The notes under the pieces were generated by a model. That model saw nothing but the letters and a program-made list of their open reading frames with translations. It did not search any database and was not told where the DNA came from. Below are positions 35,853 through 44,215 of a DNA stretch of 64,000 nt, one piece after another; positions within the stretch are counted from its first letter, which is position 1, and every line of letters starts with the position of its first letter. Origin of the DNA: M30B19 sp041741535. GTDB taxonomy: Bacteria; Planctomycetota; Planctomycetia; Pirellulales; Pirellulaceae. The stretch lies in contig JBGSJV010000187.1 in NCBI GenBank assembly GCA_041741535.1, forward strand, positions 1 to 64,000. Direction: 5' to 3'. The translations under genes and the position numbers were made by a program.

Positions 35853-37727
35853 ATGAAAATTACCTACAGTAGTATTTGGGATCCCAATTCACAAACTCGG
35901 TTGGAAGCGACTCGGAGTCCACTGCGGGTCGGCAGGTCGCCAGACAGCGAGATTTGTTTGGCCTCGCCACTTATCCCGGCGCAGGCCGCCACCTTTGAGT
36001 ATCGACAGGGAGTCTGGCATTTCTTGCTGATTGCTGGACAGGCGAAGTTTCAGGACCGCATCATCAAGCCAAACGAGCCGATTGCGCTCGTGACCAATGG
36101 GCTCATCGAGATTGGCCCCTACTTGTTGACCGTGACTCAAGCTCAAGAGGTGGCCGAAGCGGAGAGCCCGAGAGTCCGACTGGAATTTGAGCTGACCAAT
36201 TTCTTAGGTCAGATTCATGCCGACTTGTTCAAGATATTGGATTTGAGCACAACCGATGATTCGCGCCAAAATTCTAGCAAGTACATAGAGCTCGTCGAAC
36301 GAAAGATTGAAAGCGTGGCAGTGGACCGAGGGCTATTCACCCCGGAGCAGCGTCCACTGATGTTGCATGCAGCGGGTCGATCCATCCTGCAGCAATTCTT
36401 GGATAGTATGGAAGGATCCGATCAACAACGGCCTTCGATTTGGACTTCGACCGATACTTGGGTCGACTCGCAGACCATGGTGCCGGAACATGAACGAGAC
36501 GCTCTGCAGAAAACAACCGCTATCCTTGCGCTGTTGCGTCCGCGAATCAGTGAAGCAACCAATGAAAATCGATTACGTGTCATCACGGAGCATTTTTGGG
36601 ACGCCTGGGATAATCTGGCCGCGAAGAGTTTTCCTGAACCGTTATTGTATTTGGCTGCTCGATTTTGCAAGAAGCAAATCAAAGACACGCTGTTTGGATT
36701 TGGACCATTAGAGGACCTGCTTCGTTCAAGTGCGGTGTCCGAGATAATGGTTGTTGACAGCGACCACATTTATGTTGAGCGAGAAGGGCAATTGCTGAAC
36801 TCGGGACGTCGCTTTTTGTCGGACCGAGTAACCGAAGCAGTCATTCAAAGGATCGTGTCCAAAGTTGGACGTCGAATCGACAAGTCGAAGCCTGTCGTGG
36901 ATGCGCGATTGCCGGATGGAAGTCGCGTTAATGCCGTGATTCCACCAGTGGCGATCAAAGGGCCGTGCCTGACAATTCGCAAATTTCCGTTGCAATCATT
37001 GCGGATCGATGATTTGGTTCGCTATCAGTCGCTAACGGAAGCTGCCCGCAGCTTTCTACATGCGTGCGTACGCTACAAGTGCAACATGTTGATTTCGGGT
37101 GGCACGGGAAGCGGTAAGACGACACTTCTAAACTGTTTGACCGAATTTTTTGATCCCAAAGATCGCGTCATCACGATTGAAGACACTGCGGAATTACAGG
37201 TTATGCAAGAACACGTGGTTGGCTTGGAAACGAAGCAGGAGAACATCGAAGGCACCGGGGCTTTAACGATTCGTGATTTGGTCAAGAATGCCTTGCGGAT
37301 GCGTCCCACGCGGATCATTGTGGGTGAGGTTCGGGGCGGTGAGGCCATCGACATGTTGCAGGCGATGAACACCGGCCACTCCGGGTGCTTGGCCACCGTA
37401 CATAGCAACTCACCGGAAGATGCGCTGGGTCGTCTAGAAGTGCTGGTTGCCTCGGACTCGGATTTGCCGGTGGTCTCCATTCGTCAACAAATCGTCTCGG
37501 CGATTCATTTGATCGTACAATTGAATCGGGTCGGAGCACGCAGGTTAGTTACGGAGATTTCCGAAGTTCTGGAGATTGATGACCAAACTGGCCGCATTCG
37601 TATTCGGCAATTATTTGCTTTAAGCTCGACTGATCCACCTCGTTTGCGTCCCACAGGGCGTTTGCCCACGTTCATCGGGCACTTGATGGAAAAACGTCTA
37701 ATTGACATGTCGGCTTTTTTGTCTTGA
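35853..37727 (+). CDS. CpaF/TadA-type secretion ATPase with N-terminal FHA-like domain
   Basis: Cytoplasmic motor of the Tad pilus. It has 624 residues. The first 100 resemble an FHA domain (LRVGRSPDSEICLASPLIPAQAA). The CpaF N-terminal helices and ATPase core follow, with Walker A GTGSGKTT at 417-424, the Asp box around ITIEDTAELQ, and IIVGEVRGGEAIDMLQAM with Walker B and His-box residues. FHA fusion is unusual for this family and suggests phosphothreonine-dependent recruitment or control. A second CpaF lies at 50610. Confidence 0.92.
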   Translation: MKITYSSIWDPNSQTRLEATRSPLRVGRSPDSEICLASPLIPAQAATFEYRQGVWHFLLIAGQAKFQDRIIKPNEPIALVTNGLIEIGPYLLTVTQAQEVAEAESPRVRLEFELTNFLGQIHADLFKILDLSTTDDSRQNSSKYIELVERKIESVAVDRGLFTPEQRPLMLHAAGRSILQQFLDSMEGSDQQRPSIWTSTDTWVDSQTMVPEHERDALQKTTAILALLRPRISEATNENRLRVITEHFWDAWDNLAAKSFPEPLLYLAARFCKKQIKDTLFGFGPLEDLLRSSAVSEIMVVDSDHIYVEREGQLLNSGRRFLSDRVTEAVIQRIVSKVGRRIDKSKPVVDARLPDGSRVNAVIPPVAIKGPCLTIRKFPLQSLRIDDLVRYQSLTEAARSFLHACVRYKCNMLISGGTGSGKTTLLNCLTEFFDPKDRVITIEDTAELQVMQEHVVGLETKQENIEGTGALTIRDLVKNALRMRPTRIIVGEVRGGEAIDMLQAMNTGHSGCLATVHSNSPEDALGRLEVLVASDSDLPVVSIRQQIVSAIHLIVQLNRVGARRLVTEISEVLEIDDQTGRIRIRQLFALSSTDPPRLRPTGRLPTFIGHLMEKRLIDMSAFLS

Positions 37728-37745
37728 GATGCAAAGGGATGAGCG

Positions 37746-38573
37746 ATGCTGACTTCGATCTTTGTGGGAATTGCGGCGGGAACGGGGCTACTATTGATTT
37801 TGCCGATATGGGAGTGGTTGGCACAGCGTCTTTTGCAAGCGGATCTGAAACGATTGGTGGATTTAGATATCACGCATCACTCGTGGGCACACGTCATTCG
37901 TTTGACGGGATTCTTGCTAGTGTTTGCGCTAGTCGTCGGATGGCTGACACAGACATTGATACTGGCCATCGCGTTCTGTGTCATCGTATTGCTGGTCCTG
38001 CCAGTAACCTTACACGCGTATTTGCTAAGGCAGCAAGCAAAAATTCGCGGACAGTTGGTGGAAGCGTGCGTCGCCATCGCCAACTCCTGCCGAGCAGGCT
38101 TGTCGTTGCCCGACGCGTTTCAGGTGGCCAGCGGAGAAGTGGCCGAGCCATTCCAACTTTCCTTGCAAAGGGTGCACACGGAATACACGCATGGCCGAAA
38201 TATGGAAGAAGTAATTCTGGATGTTCGCAATCGTTTGCGATTGGATGAATTCAACCTATTCGCGTCGGCAGTGTTGACCTGTTGGGATCGAGGTGGCAAT
38301 CTATCGAAAACGTTGGAACGGATTGCGTTGAGTCTGCAAGAGCACCATCGTTTAGAAAAAAAGATCGAGTCAGACACCGCCGAGGGCAAACGGGTAGTCA
38401 AAGTTTTGGCCATTTTTCCTGTGATTTTTTTGCTGGGTTTCGTTTTCCTATATCCGTCCGGTACGTTACTGTACTTCACCAGCATCGGGGGACAGATCAT
38501 GCTGATCCTGATTGCCGCGGTGATTTTTGGGGCAATCGTGTGGTCCGACAAGATCGTAGCCATCGATGCGTAA
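37746..38573 (+). CDS. TadB-like inner-membrane platform protein
   Basis: The product has 275 residues. Two hydrophobic segments near the N-terminus are followed by the T2SSF/GspF-like cytoplasmic domain (about 85-215, with SCRAGLSLPDAFQVAS and CWDRGGNLSKTLERIA) and two C-terminal membrane helices. It should form the platform that couples the CpaF ATPase to pilin insertion, together with TadC. It starts 18 bp after the ATPase stop. Confidence 0.88.
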   Translation: MLTSIFVGIAAGTGLLLILPIWEWLAQRLLQADLKRLVDLDITHHSWAHVIRLTGFLLVFALVVGWLTQTLILAIAFCVIVLLVLPVTLHAYLLRQQAKIRGQLVEACVAIANSCRAGLSLPDAFQVASGEVAEPFQLSLQRVHTEYTHGRNMEEVILDVRNRLRLDEFNLFASAVLTCWDRGGNLSKTLERIALSLQEHHRLEKKIESDTAEGKRVVKVLAIFPVIFLLGFVFLYPSGTLLYFTSIGGQIMLILIAAVIFGAIVWSDKIVAIDA

Positions 38574-38654
38574 CATGGTTTGTCATATCGTTCGGTTAGG
38601 AAGACCGATGAGTTTTTCGCAGAAGTTGTCGGCGCGTCACCAGGAAAGCAAAAA

Positions 38655-39551
38655 ATGATTCTATTGGCCACATCGCTGGATTGGTTGGAATTGACCTCGT
38701 CCACCGTGGTCTTCGTCGCTTTTGCTTCATTGGGTATGTTCTTTGCCCACTTGTTACTTTCACCGAGGCAGCTCGCGGGACTCACGACGGTAGAACTGGC
38801 TCGGCGGGAGCGTTTGCGGGCGAACAGCCAAGTGTATCGATGGTTCGAAGTTGGGATTTGTGATCTAGCTGTCTGGTTTGGTGATCTGACGACAGAAGAG
38901 ATTAACGACGGACAGCGACCTTGGAAGTCGGCCGAAGTATCCGCGGCGGGTGTTTTGATTGGCCTAGGATGTGGCTCCATCTTGGGGACGATTAGCCTGT
39001 TGATTTTTCCCCCGGTAGTGGCATTTCTTGCGTTTGCTGGCGCGGCTTTTTTTGGGGGCCTGATGTTCGTGTCGCAGGTCAAAGGTGCCGGGCAAACACG
39101 GCGCAAGAACCTGGTCCGTCGTCTGCCGTATTTGGTGGACTTGATGGCCTTGGTAATGGAGGCCGGCGGTTCATTTCAAGACGCACTGCGGGCCGCGGCT
39201 CGAGAAAATGCGGATCACCCCATTGGCGAAGAATTGGGCGAAGTCGCCCGAAAGATTGAACGTGGCGTTCCGCAATCAGAAGCGTTGCGGCAATTTGCGG
39301 ATCGATACCCGGATGATCACGTTCGATATTTTGTCTCGTCGCTCAATCAGGGTTTGGACTTGGGCGTCCCGTTAGTGAGCATTCTGCGAAATCAATCGGA
39401 TGAAATGCTGCGACGGCGAAGTCAATGGATCGAAAAGGCTTCGGCGGAGGCCAAGGTAAAGATTTCCGGGCCTGGCTTTATCATTGCGCTGGCATGCATG
39501 TTGATTATGCTGGCCCCGTTTATAATGCAGGTTGTAGGCGGACTTAACTAG
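38655..39551 (+). CDS. TadC-like inner-membrane platform protein
   Basis: The product has 298 residues. It has an N-terminal membrane helix, a central pair of hydrophobic segments (about 95-135), a T2SSF domain (VDLMALVMEAGGSFQDALRA and YFVSSLNQGLDLGVPLVSIL) and a final helix. It is the usual partner of TadB. The ATG at 38655 has an AGGAAAG site; the frame from 38580 adds 25 unlikely residues. Confidence 0.87.
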   Translation: MILLATSLDWLELTSSTVVFVAFASLGMFFAHLLLSPRQLAGLTTVELARRERLRANSQVYRWFEVGICDLAVWFGDLTTEEINDGQRPWKSAEVSAAGVLIGLGCGSILGTISLLIFPPVVAFLAFAGAAFFGGLMFVSQVKGAGQTRRKNLVRRLPYLVDLMALVMEAGGSFQDALRAAARENADHPIGEELGEVARKIERGVPQSEALRQFADRYPDDHVRYFVSSLNQGLDLGVPLVSILRNQSDEMLRRRSQWIEKASAEAKVKISGPGFIIALACMLIMLAPFIMQVVGGLN

Positions 39552-39573
39552 ACGAGGAATTTCGAGTGCGGCA

Positions 39574-40377
39574 ATGTCCAAAGTAACGCAGGTTGTAGTC
39601 TGGGGAGTCGGCGATGAAAGTCGGGGACAATGCATCGTTGACCGACGCGTGCTCCGTGTGGGAAGTTCCGTCGATGCCGATTTGCAGATCAGCGCTGACG
39701 AGTTGGCGCCTATTTGCTTGACATTGAATTTCACGGACGGAGAAACCGCACGAGCGATGGTTTATCCTCGCTCGGATCAAGTTCAACGGATTGGCGGGGT
39801 GGTTGCCGAATTGAACAAGGGAATGCCATGGTCGCGAGGGGAGCGAGTGGAGCTGGTCAATGGCTATTGGTTAGAACTGCGGCAGGGTCAGAAGCTCGAG
39901 GGAACGTCACCCCAACCTTCAAAAACGCCTGCCGCCTCGACGGTCGCGCCTAAAACACCTCGCCCCACAAACGATCGAGAGCCTTTGGTGACTTCCAAGT
40001 CGCGTGCATCACGAGTTGGTCCGTTGATGGTGCTCGGGTTGTTCGTTGTCTTGCTGCTGCTCATGGGATTGGCGCTGTGGGGAAATCGCATCGCTCGTTC
40101 GCAAGATCCAAAGGTGACCCTGAAGTACTTGCTGGAACAACTCCGCGACAACGACGATCAAGAATTAGCGATTGTGCGAGAACAAATTCAATTGGCCTGG
40201 CGCAGCCCACAAGACGTCGCGACCTTTAGCCGGCATATCCAGGCGGCTCGAGAAATACTGCGACGGCGATTAGCCGAAAAAGTGTGGACGACGGACGTGG
40301 ATTGGGAACCACGAGAAAGTGTCGACGAGATGTTCGAGCTACAACTCTACACCAGGCTGAGTGAACTTCTAGAATGA
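39574..40377 (+). CDS. FHA-like single-pass membrane protein
   Basis: The product has 267 residues. The N-terminal 110 residues are beta-rich and FHA-like (VLRVGSSVDADLQISADELA) but lack a clear Ser-Arg-His core. A Pro/Thr/Ala-rich linker, one membrane helix (about 148-168) and a helical C-terminal domain follow. It is probably co-transcribed with tadC (22 bp) and the pseudokinase gene (27 bp). I infer a regulatory or scaffolding role in the Tad machine. Confidence 0.68.
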   Translation: MSKVTQVVVWGVGDESRGQCIVDRRVLRVGSSVDADLQISADELAPICLTLNFTDGETARAMVYPRSDQVQRIGGVVAELNKGMPWSRGERVELVNGYWLELRQGQKLEGTSPQPSKTPAASTVAPKTPRPTNDREPLVTSKSRASRVGPLMVLGLFVVLLLLMGLALWGNRIARSQDPKVTLKYLLEQLRDNDDQELAIVREQIQLAWRSPQDVATFSRHIQAAREILRRRLAEKVWTTDVDWEPRESVDEMFELQLYTRLSELLE

Positions 40378-40404
40378 AGTCGCTCGCAGGAATTAGGAAA
40401 ACTT

Positions 40405-42717
40405 ATGGCCATGAACTCGCTTTATGATATTTTTGACCCACTGCCACCCGGTTGTTTCGCACCGGTTTACTCCGGTAACGACCGTGCGAGTGGCGATCGC
40501 CCGGTCCGAATTATTGCGTTAGCAGAATCGTTGTTGGGACCGCGGTTGGACGGCGTTTGGTCATCTATCCTGGTTCCGCTTCGCATATCCCATCGACATG
40601 TGGTTAGTAGCTTGCCGCCGGTCCGAGAATTCGGATGGATCGTGACCGAGACCGCCGATGGTCACCTGGGGAACTATCAAGCGGCCCAACCGTTGAGCTC
40701 CGAACAATTACTCACGCTGTTGCGTCAGATGTTGGAGGCTTTGGAGCAGTATCACGCCTTGAACCTGGTTCACGGCGGTGTGTGCCCGGCCAGCTTTCTC
40801 GTTACACAGAAAGGTTTTGCAAAATTGGATTACTCTCCGGGGTTGCTGATCGACGGAGAGGTGACGGCGCGGATTGCCCACCATGAATTTACTCCCCCGG
40901 AAACGATCAATCCCGAACTGGGCCCCATCGGCGTCGCGGCCGACTTTTATTCGTTGGGAATGAGTCTGTCGGCATTGGCGTGTGGTCCGAAGTTCTCCAG
41001 CCAATTTCCGGTTGATGATCAAACCCCCGAGACACTTCAATCGAGCTGGTTGAGCTGGCACGCGAGAAAACAGGACTCCTTAGCCAGTGTGGGAATATTG
41101 GAACGTTTACCCAAAGAACTTCGCGACTTGGTTGCACGAATGACGGCCAAGTTGGTTAGCGAGCGTCCGCAATCCGCGCGACAGATATTAGAGTCGCTGG
41201 CGAAACACCAAGACGTCAAGATCGCGGTTCCTTCGCCGTCCCCCGCAGCCGAAGTCGGTGCCGCAGTCTTGGTGGAGCGTGAGGAGATTAGGCAGCCGTA
41301 CCATCAGCCCCATTCCGGATCGGCTGAGCCTCGCTCCAATCGCCAAGTCGCGGGAGCTACTGGCTTGCCCGGGCCAACGAGCGGAGGAGAAACCGCGTCA
41401 TCGTGGCGACGATTGGCCGTTCCGGGGAGTCTCATCGTGTTGTTATCGATCGTGATCCTGGGCATCGTTTTTTGGCAATTCGGACGAACGTCCGATGTGC
41501 CCAGTACGGCCGGCGCGACCGACGAACAAACCAGCGACGCGGACACAACGAACGACTCTGTCGCAGAAGCACAAAAGGAAACGCCTCCCGTTGACTTGTC
41601 AGCCAAGACACTTGATCCGATCTCGTCGGGCTCAAAGATGGCATCCGAAGACATCACTCTCTCGTTTGGTGAACGATTTAATGGTCGGATTCAAGTGATG
41701 CAAGGTGATCAGATCGTGCCCGTAAAAAATCGCACGTGGATGGTAAAACCGCAAGTTCCGATTAAAGTCGCGGGTGCGGGATACGTGCCTAGCGAGTTTG
41801 AATTGAAAGTGTCCGACGTCGCCAGTTACCAATTAACGCCGATCTTACCGGAGGGCTATCAAGCTCGTCCAGGAACAAGCACGGACCCTTATACAGGTTT
41901 GCCATCTGAAATTGAATTGATCGCCTTGGCGGACAGCGGCATGCCGTTGGTTCTACGACTGGTTGGTTCGGATGTGACCGGCTCACATCTGGTTGGACGA
42001 ACGGGCGGAGTGATGCCGCAGGAACTTCCGGCGCGGCAGGTCCCGCTGGAGCGCCCATTCTATCTCTCGGTCACGGAGATCACGAATTTCCAAATGGACT
42101 TTATGAAATACGAAATCGACCAAATAGGTCCTCAACGTCCGGCGCCAAAATTGGAAGAAGATCGGGACTGGGGGCCAAGTCGGTTCGCTTTGTTTTCGGT
42201 AATCCAAGATGTTTGCTCCCGATATTTCCAAGGGCGTCTGCCAACAGAGTTGGAGTGGGAATTAGCGGCATGTGGTCCTGCGGGGCGAGGCGACGAGGGT
42301 CGGACCGGACTGCAAGCTCTCCAGTTTGCCAAGTTGAAAATGGAACAACCCACAGACATTGACGCTTTGAATGCTTATCTCCGAATCGATCACTACCGAG
42401 ACAACTTGGTCTATACTCCATTCAGCCAGCGAGGCAACGCAACTGACGAAACTATCGATGCTCAGCAAGGTCGCGACTTCTCACCGCATTACGGCATTTG
42501 CGATATGACCGGCAACGTTTCTGAATGGTGCTTGACCGAGGACGGCCAACCGATCGTCCGCGGTGGCAATTTTAGTTCGTTTGAATTAGCGAATGGTTTT
42601 CGCATCACCAATCGAAGCCTGCCGGAAATCGAAGTAGGGTCAGGCGAGGTACGCTACGGTGTCGGCGTAACAGGATTTCGGGTTGTGGTCGATGTCGCAG
42701 TTGAATTGGCCAATTGA
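40405..42717 (+). CDS. Pseudokinase - membrane helix - FGE-sulfatase domain fusion
   Basis: The product has 770 residues. Residues 1-270 have the Ser/Thr kinase fold: the HRD motif is HGG (123-125), DFG appears as DYS (142-144), APE as TPPE and the F-helix as ADFYSLGM. The VAIK lysine and the catalytic Asp are missing, so it is a predicted pseudokinase. A Pro/Ser/Gly-rich linker leads to one membrane helix (about 338-360). After a beta-rich spacer comes a formylglycine-generating-enzyme-like domain (about 550-765), with GRLPTELEWELAA, MTGNVSEWC, RGGNF and GFRVV. FGE-like domains often serve as binding modules rather than enzymes. The topology puts the kinase part inside and the FGE part outside the membrane, which could pass signals across the Tad complex. 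Confidence 0.88.
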   Translation: MAMNSLYDIFDPLPPGCFAPVYSGNDRASGDRPVRIIALAESLLGPRLDGVWSSILVPLRISHRHVVSSLPPVREFGWIVTETADGHLGNYQAAQPLSSEQLLTLLRQMLEALEQYHALNLVHGGVCPASFLVTQKGFAKLDYSPGLLIDGEVTARIAHHEFTPPETINPELGPIGVAADFYSLGMSLSALACGPKFSSQFPVDDQTPETLQSSWLSWHARKQDSLASVGILERLPKELRDLVARMTAKLVSERPQSARQILESLAKHQDVKIAVPSPSPAAEVGAAVLVEREEIRQPYHQPHSGSAEPRSNRQVAGATGLPGPTSGGETASSWRRLAVPGSLIVLLSIVILGIVFWQFGRTSDVPSTAGATDEQTSDADTTNDSVAEAQKETPPVDLSAKTLDPISSGSKMASEDITLSFGERFNGRIQVMQGDQIVPVKNRTWMVKPQVPIKVAGAGYVPSEFELKVSDVASYQLTPILPEGYQARPGTSTDPYTGLPSEIELIALADSGMPLVLRLVGSDVTGSHLVGRTGGVMPQELPARQVPLERPFYLSVTEITNFQMDFMKYEIDQIGPQRPAPKLEEDRDWGPSRFALFSVIQDVCSRYFQGRLPTELEWELAACGPAGRGDEGRTGLQALQFAKLKMEQPTDIDALNAYLRIDHYRDNLVYTPFSQRGNATDETIDAQQGRDFSPHYGICDMTGNVSEWCLTEDGQPIVRGGNFSSFELANGFRITNRSLPEIEVGSGEVRYGVGVTGFRVVVDVAVELAN

Positions 42718-42772
42718 TGAAACGGAAATTTGCGCGCACCGACCTGCCGGCTGGCCCTCGCGAGCGAAGCGA

Positions 42773-43306
42773 ATGATAAGCGGAGTGATTTTGAGCTTGG
42801 TGTTGATCATCGCGGCCTGGACGGATTGGCGCTGGCGTTTGATTCACAACTCCCTTACGTATCCGGCCATTTTATGCGGACTCGCTTGGAACAGTTTGGG
42901 ATCGTACGGGATGGAGTACTTACCATCGGTTCAGGGAGCCACATGGGCCACTCCACAACAGTTGGGTTGTATAGGTTTGCCCGCCTCGATTCTGGGGGGG
43001 ACGATTTGTTTTGTGCTCATGTTGAGCGTCTATATGACGGGCGGGGCTGGTGGAGGCGATGTAAAATTGGCTACGGTTATTGGCGTGTACCTGGGAATTC
43101 CGGCCGGGCTGATTGTGCTGATGTTGGCGTTCATCGTGGCGGCGGGGTGGGTGCTTTGTGCCTCGATCTATCGGTCAGGCTGGCGCGGGTGGCTGGGATG
43201 GCGGTCGCCAGACACGCCCGCCGAGACCTTACCCCTTGGAGTGTTTTGTGCGGTGGCATTTGGCCTCTATCTGTGTTATCCTGCGGAGAGGTGGGTGCAA
43301 CTTTGA
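42773..43306 (+). CDS. Prepilin peptidase, TadV/CpaA-like
   Basis: Membrane aspartyl protease that cleaves leaders of Flp pilin and pseudopilins. It has 177 residues and about five or six membrane helices. The first catalytic Asp is in AWTDWRWRLIHN (about 14-25), and the second is in the GxGD-type motif GGAGGGDVKLA. The ATG at 42773 begins the first helix, as usual in the family. A GTG at 42683 would overlap the previous gene. Confidence 0.88.
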   Translation: MISGVILSLVLIIAAWTDWRWRLIHNSLTYPAILCGLAWNSLGSYGMEYLPSVQGATWATPQQLGCIGLPASILGGTICFVLMLSVYMTGGAGGGDVKLATVIGVYLGIPAGLIVLMLAFIVAAGWVLCASIYRSGWRGWLGWRSPDTPAETLPLGVFCAVAFGLYLCYPAERWVQL

Positions 43307-43322
43307 AATGGAGCTTGCATCA

Positions 43323-43481
43323 ATGAGTCGGTCGATTCGGCAGGGTAGCGCAAGTGTCGAGGCGGTCATGAATTTCGCGATCGCGGTTCCGGCTGCATTT
43401 GGTATGTTGTTCCTGATGAACTACCTCTTGAAAGGTTTGTATCATCTGTTTTGCTTTCTGATTGATTGGCCCTTGCTATGA
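43323..43481 (+). CDS. Tiny TadE-like membrane protein
   Basis: The product has 52 residues. RQGSASVEAVMNFAIAVPAA matches the R-G-x-x-x-V-E start of TadE-type pseudopilins, followed by one hydrophobic helix and a short end. It has a GGAG site and its TGA overlaps the ATG of the next gene (ATGA). A start at 43308 would add five residues. It is probably a minor pseudopilin. Confidence 0.6.
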   Translation: MSRSIRQGSASVEAVMNFAIAVPAAFGMLFLMNYLLKGLYHLFCFLIDWPLL

Positions 43482-44215
43482 AATTTCAGGGCGAGGACTG
43501 GGAATGGCAAGCCCCAGCCATCGACGACTTGGTTTGGGTGTTGGTGGTCGCGAGCCTATTCGCGGGCTTTTGCTTCTTCAGAGTGCTGGTTCGCCACTCC
43601 CAGAGGAATCGGATATCCGAATTGCATCGGGATCAACGTGGCGGGGCTTACACACTGAATTATTTGCTTGCGATTTTCAGTTTGTTTTTGTTTACCTGCG
43701 TTGTCATCGAGTGCACTCAGATATTTCTCGCGAGACTGGGAACGGTGTATGCGGGATTTGCAGCCGTCCGAACCGCGATCGTTCATCCCTCCGGCGCGGA
43801 ACGGGAGGACTTGGCCGAGAAAGCCGCCCAACGAGCCTTCTTGCCGTTTGCGCGCGGGTTGGCCTCGCAGGATGATTCGAATCCATTGACCGAAGAAGAC
43901 ACTTCGACTCCTTTGTGGCGCGCCTACCAGTCTGTGGCAAAGCAACCTATCCAGGCAACCTACTTTGCGCGCAAGGAGAATTCATCGGTCGAGAGGATTC
44001 GAGTGGAACTGCAAGAGACTTCGGATGATGAAACCAACATGGTCAGCGTCCGACTTCGCTACGACTACCCGTTGATGTTTCCGTTCTTGGGAGTTGTGTT
44101 GGGGACCCTTGAAGATTCAGAGTATCAGCGTGAATTGGAGGCGGTGATCCACTTGCCGGATGAAGCCCCCAGAAACACCGAGCAGCGATTGGGCATCAAT
44201 TATGCCGGATATTGA
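43478..44215 (+). CDS. TadE/TadF-like Tad locus protein
   Basis: The product has 245 residues. One membrane helix lies near 18-38. A second (about 62-87) is preceded by RDQRGGAYTLNYLL, like the conserved start of TadE/F pseudopilins. A soluble beta-containing domain follows (about 95-245). The ATG overlaps the previous stop and the last 14 bp overlap the next gene, so it is tightly coupled. Confidence 0.65.
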   Translation: MKFQGEDWEWQAPAIDDLVWVLVVASLFAGFCFFRVLVRHSQRNRISELHRDQRGGAYTLNYLLAIFSLFLFTCVVIECTQIFLARLGTVYAGFAAVRTAIVHPSGAEREDLAEKAAQRAFLPFARGLASQDDSNPLTEEDTSTPLWRAYQSVAKQPIQATYFARKENSSVERIRVELQETSDDETNMVSVRLRYDYPLMFPFLGVVLGTLEDSEYQRELEAVIHLPDEAPRNTEQRLGINYAGY

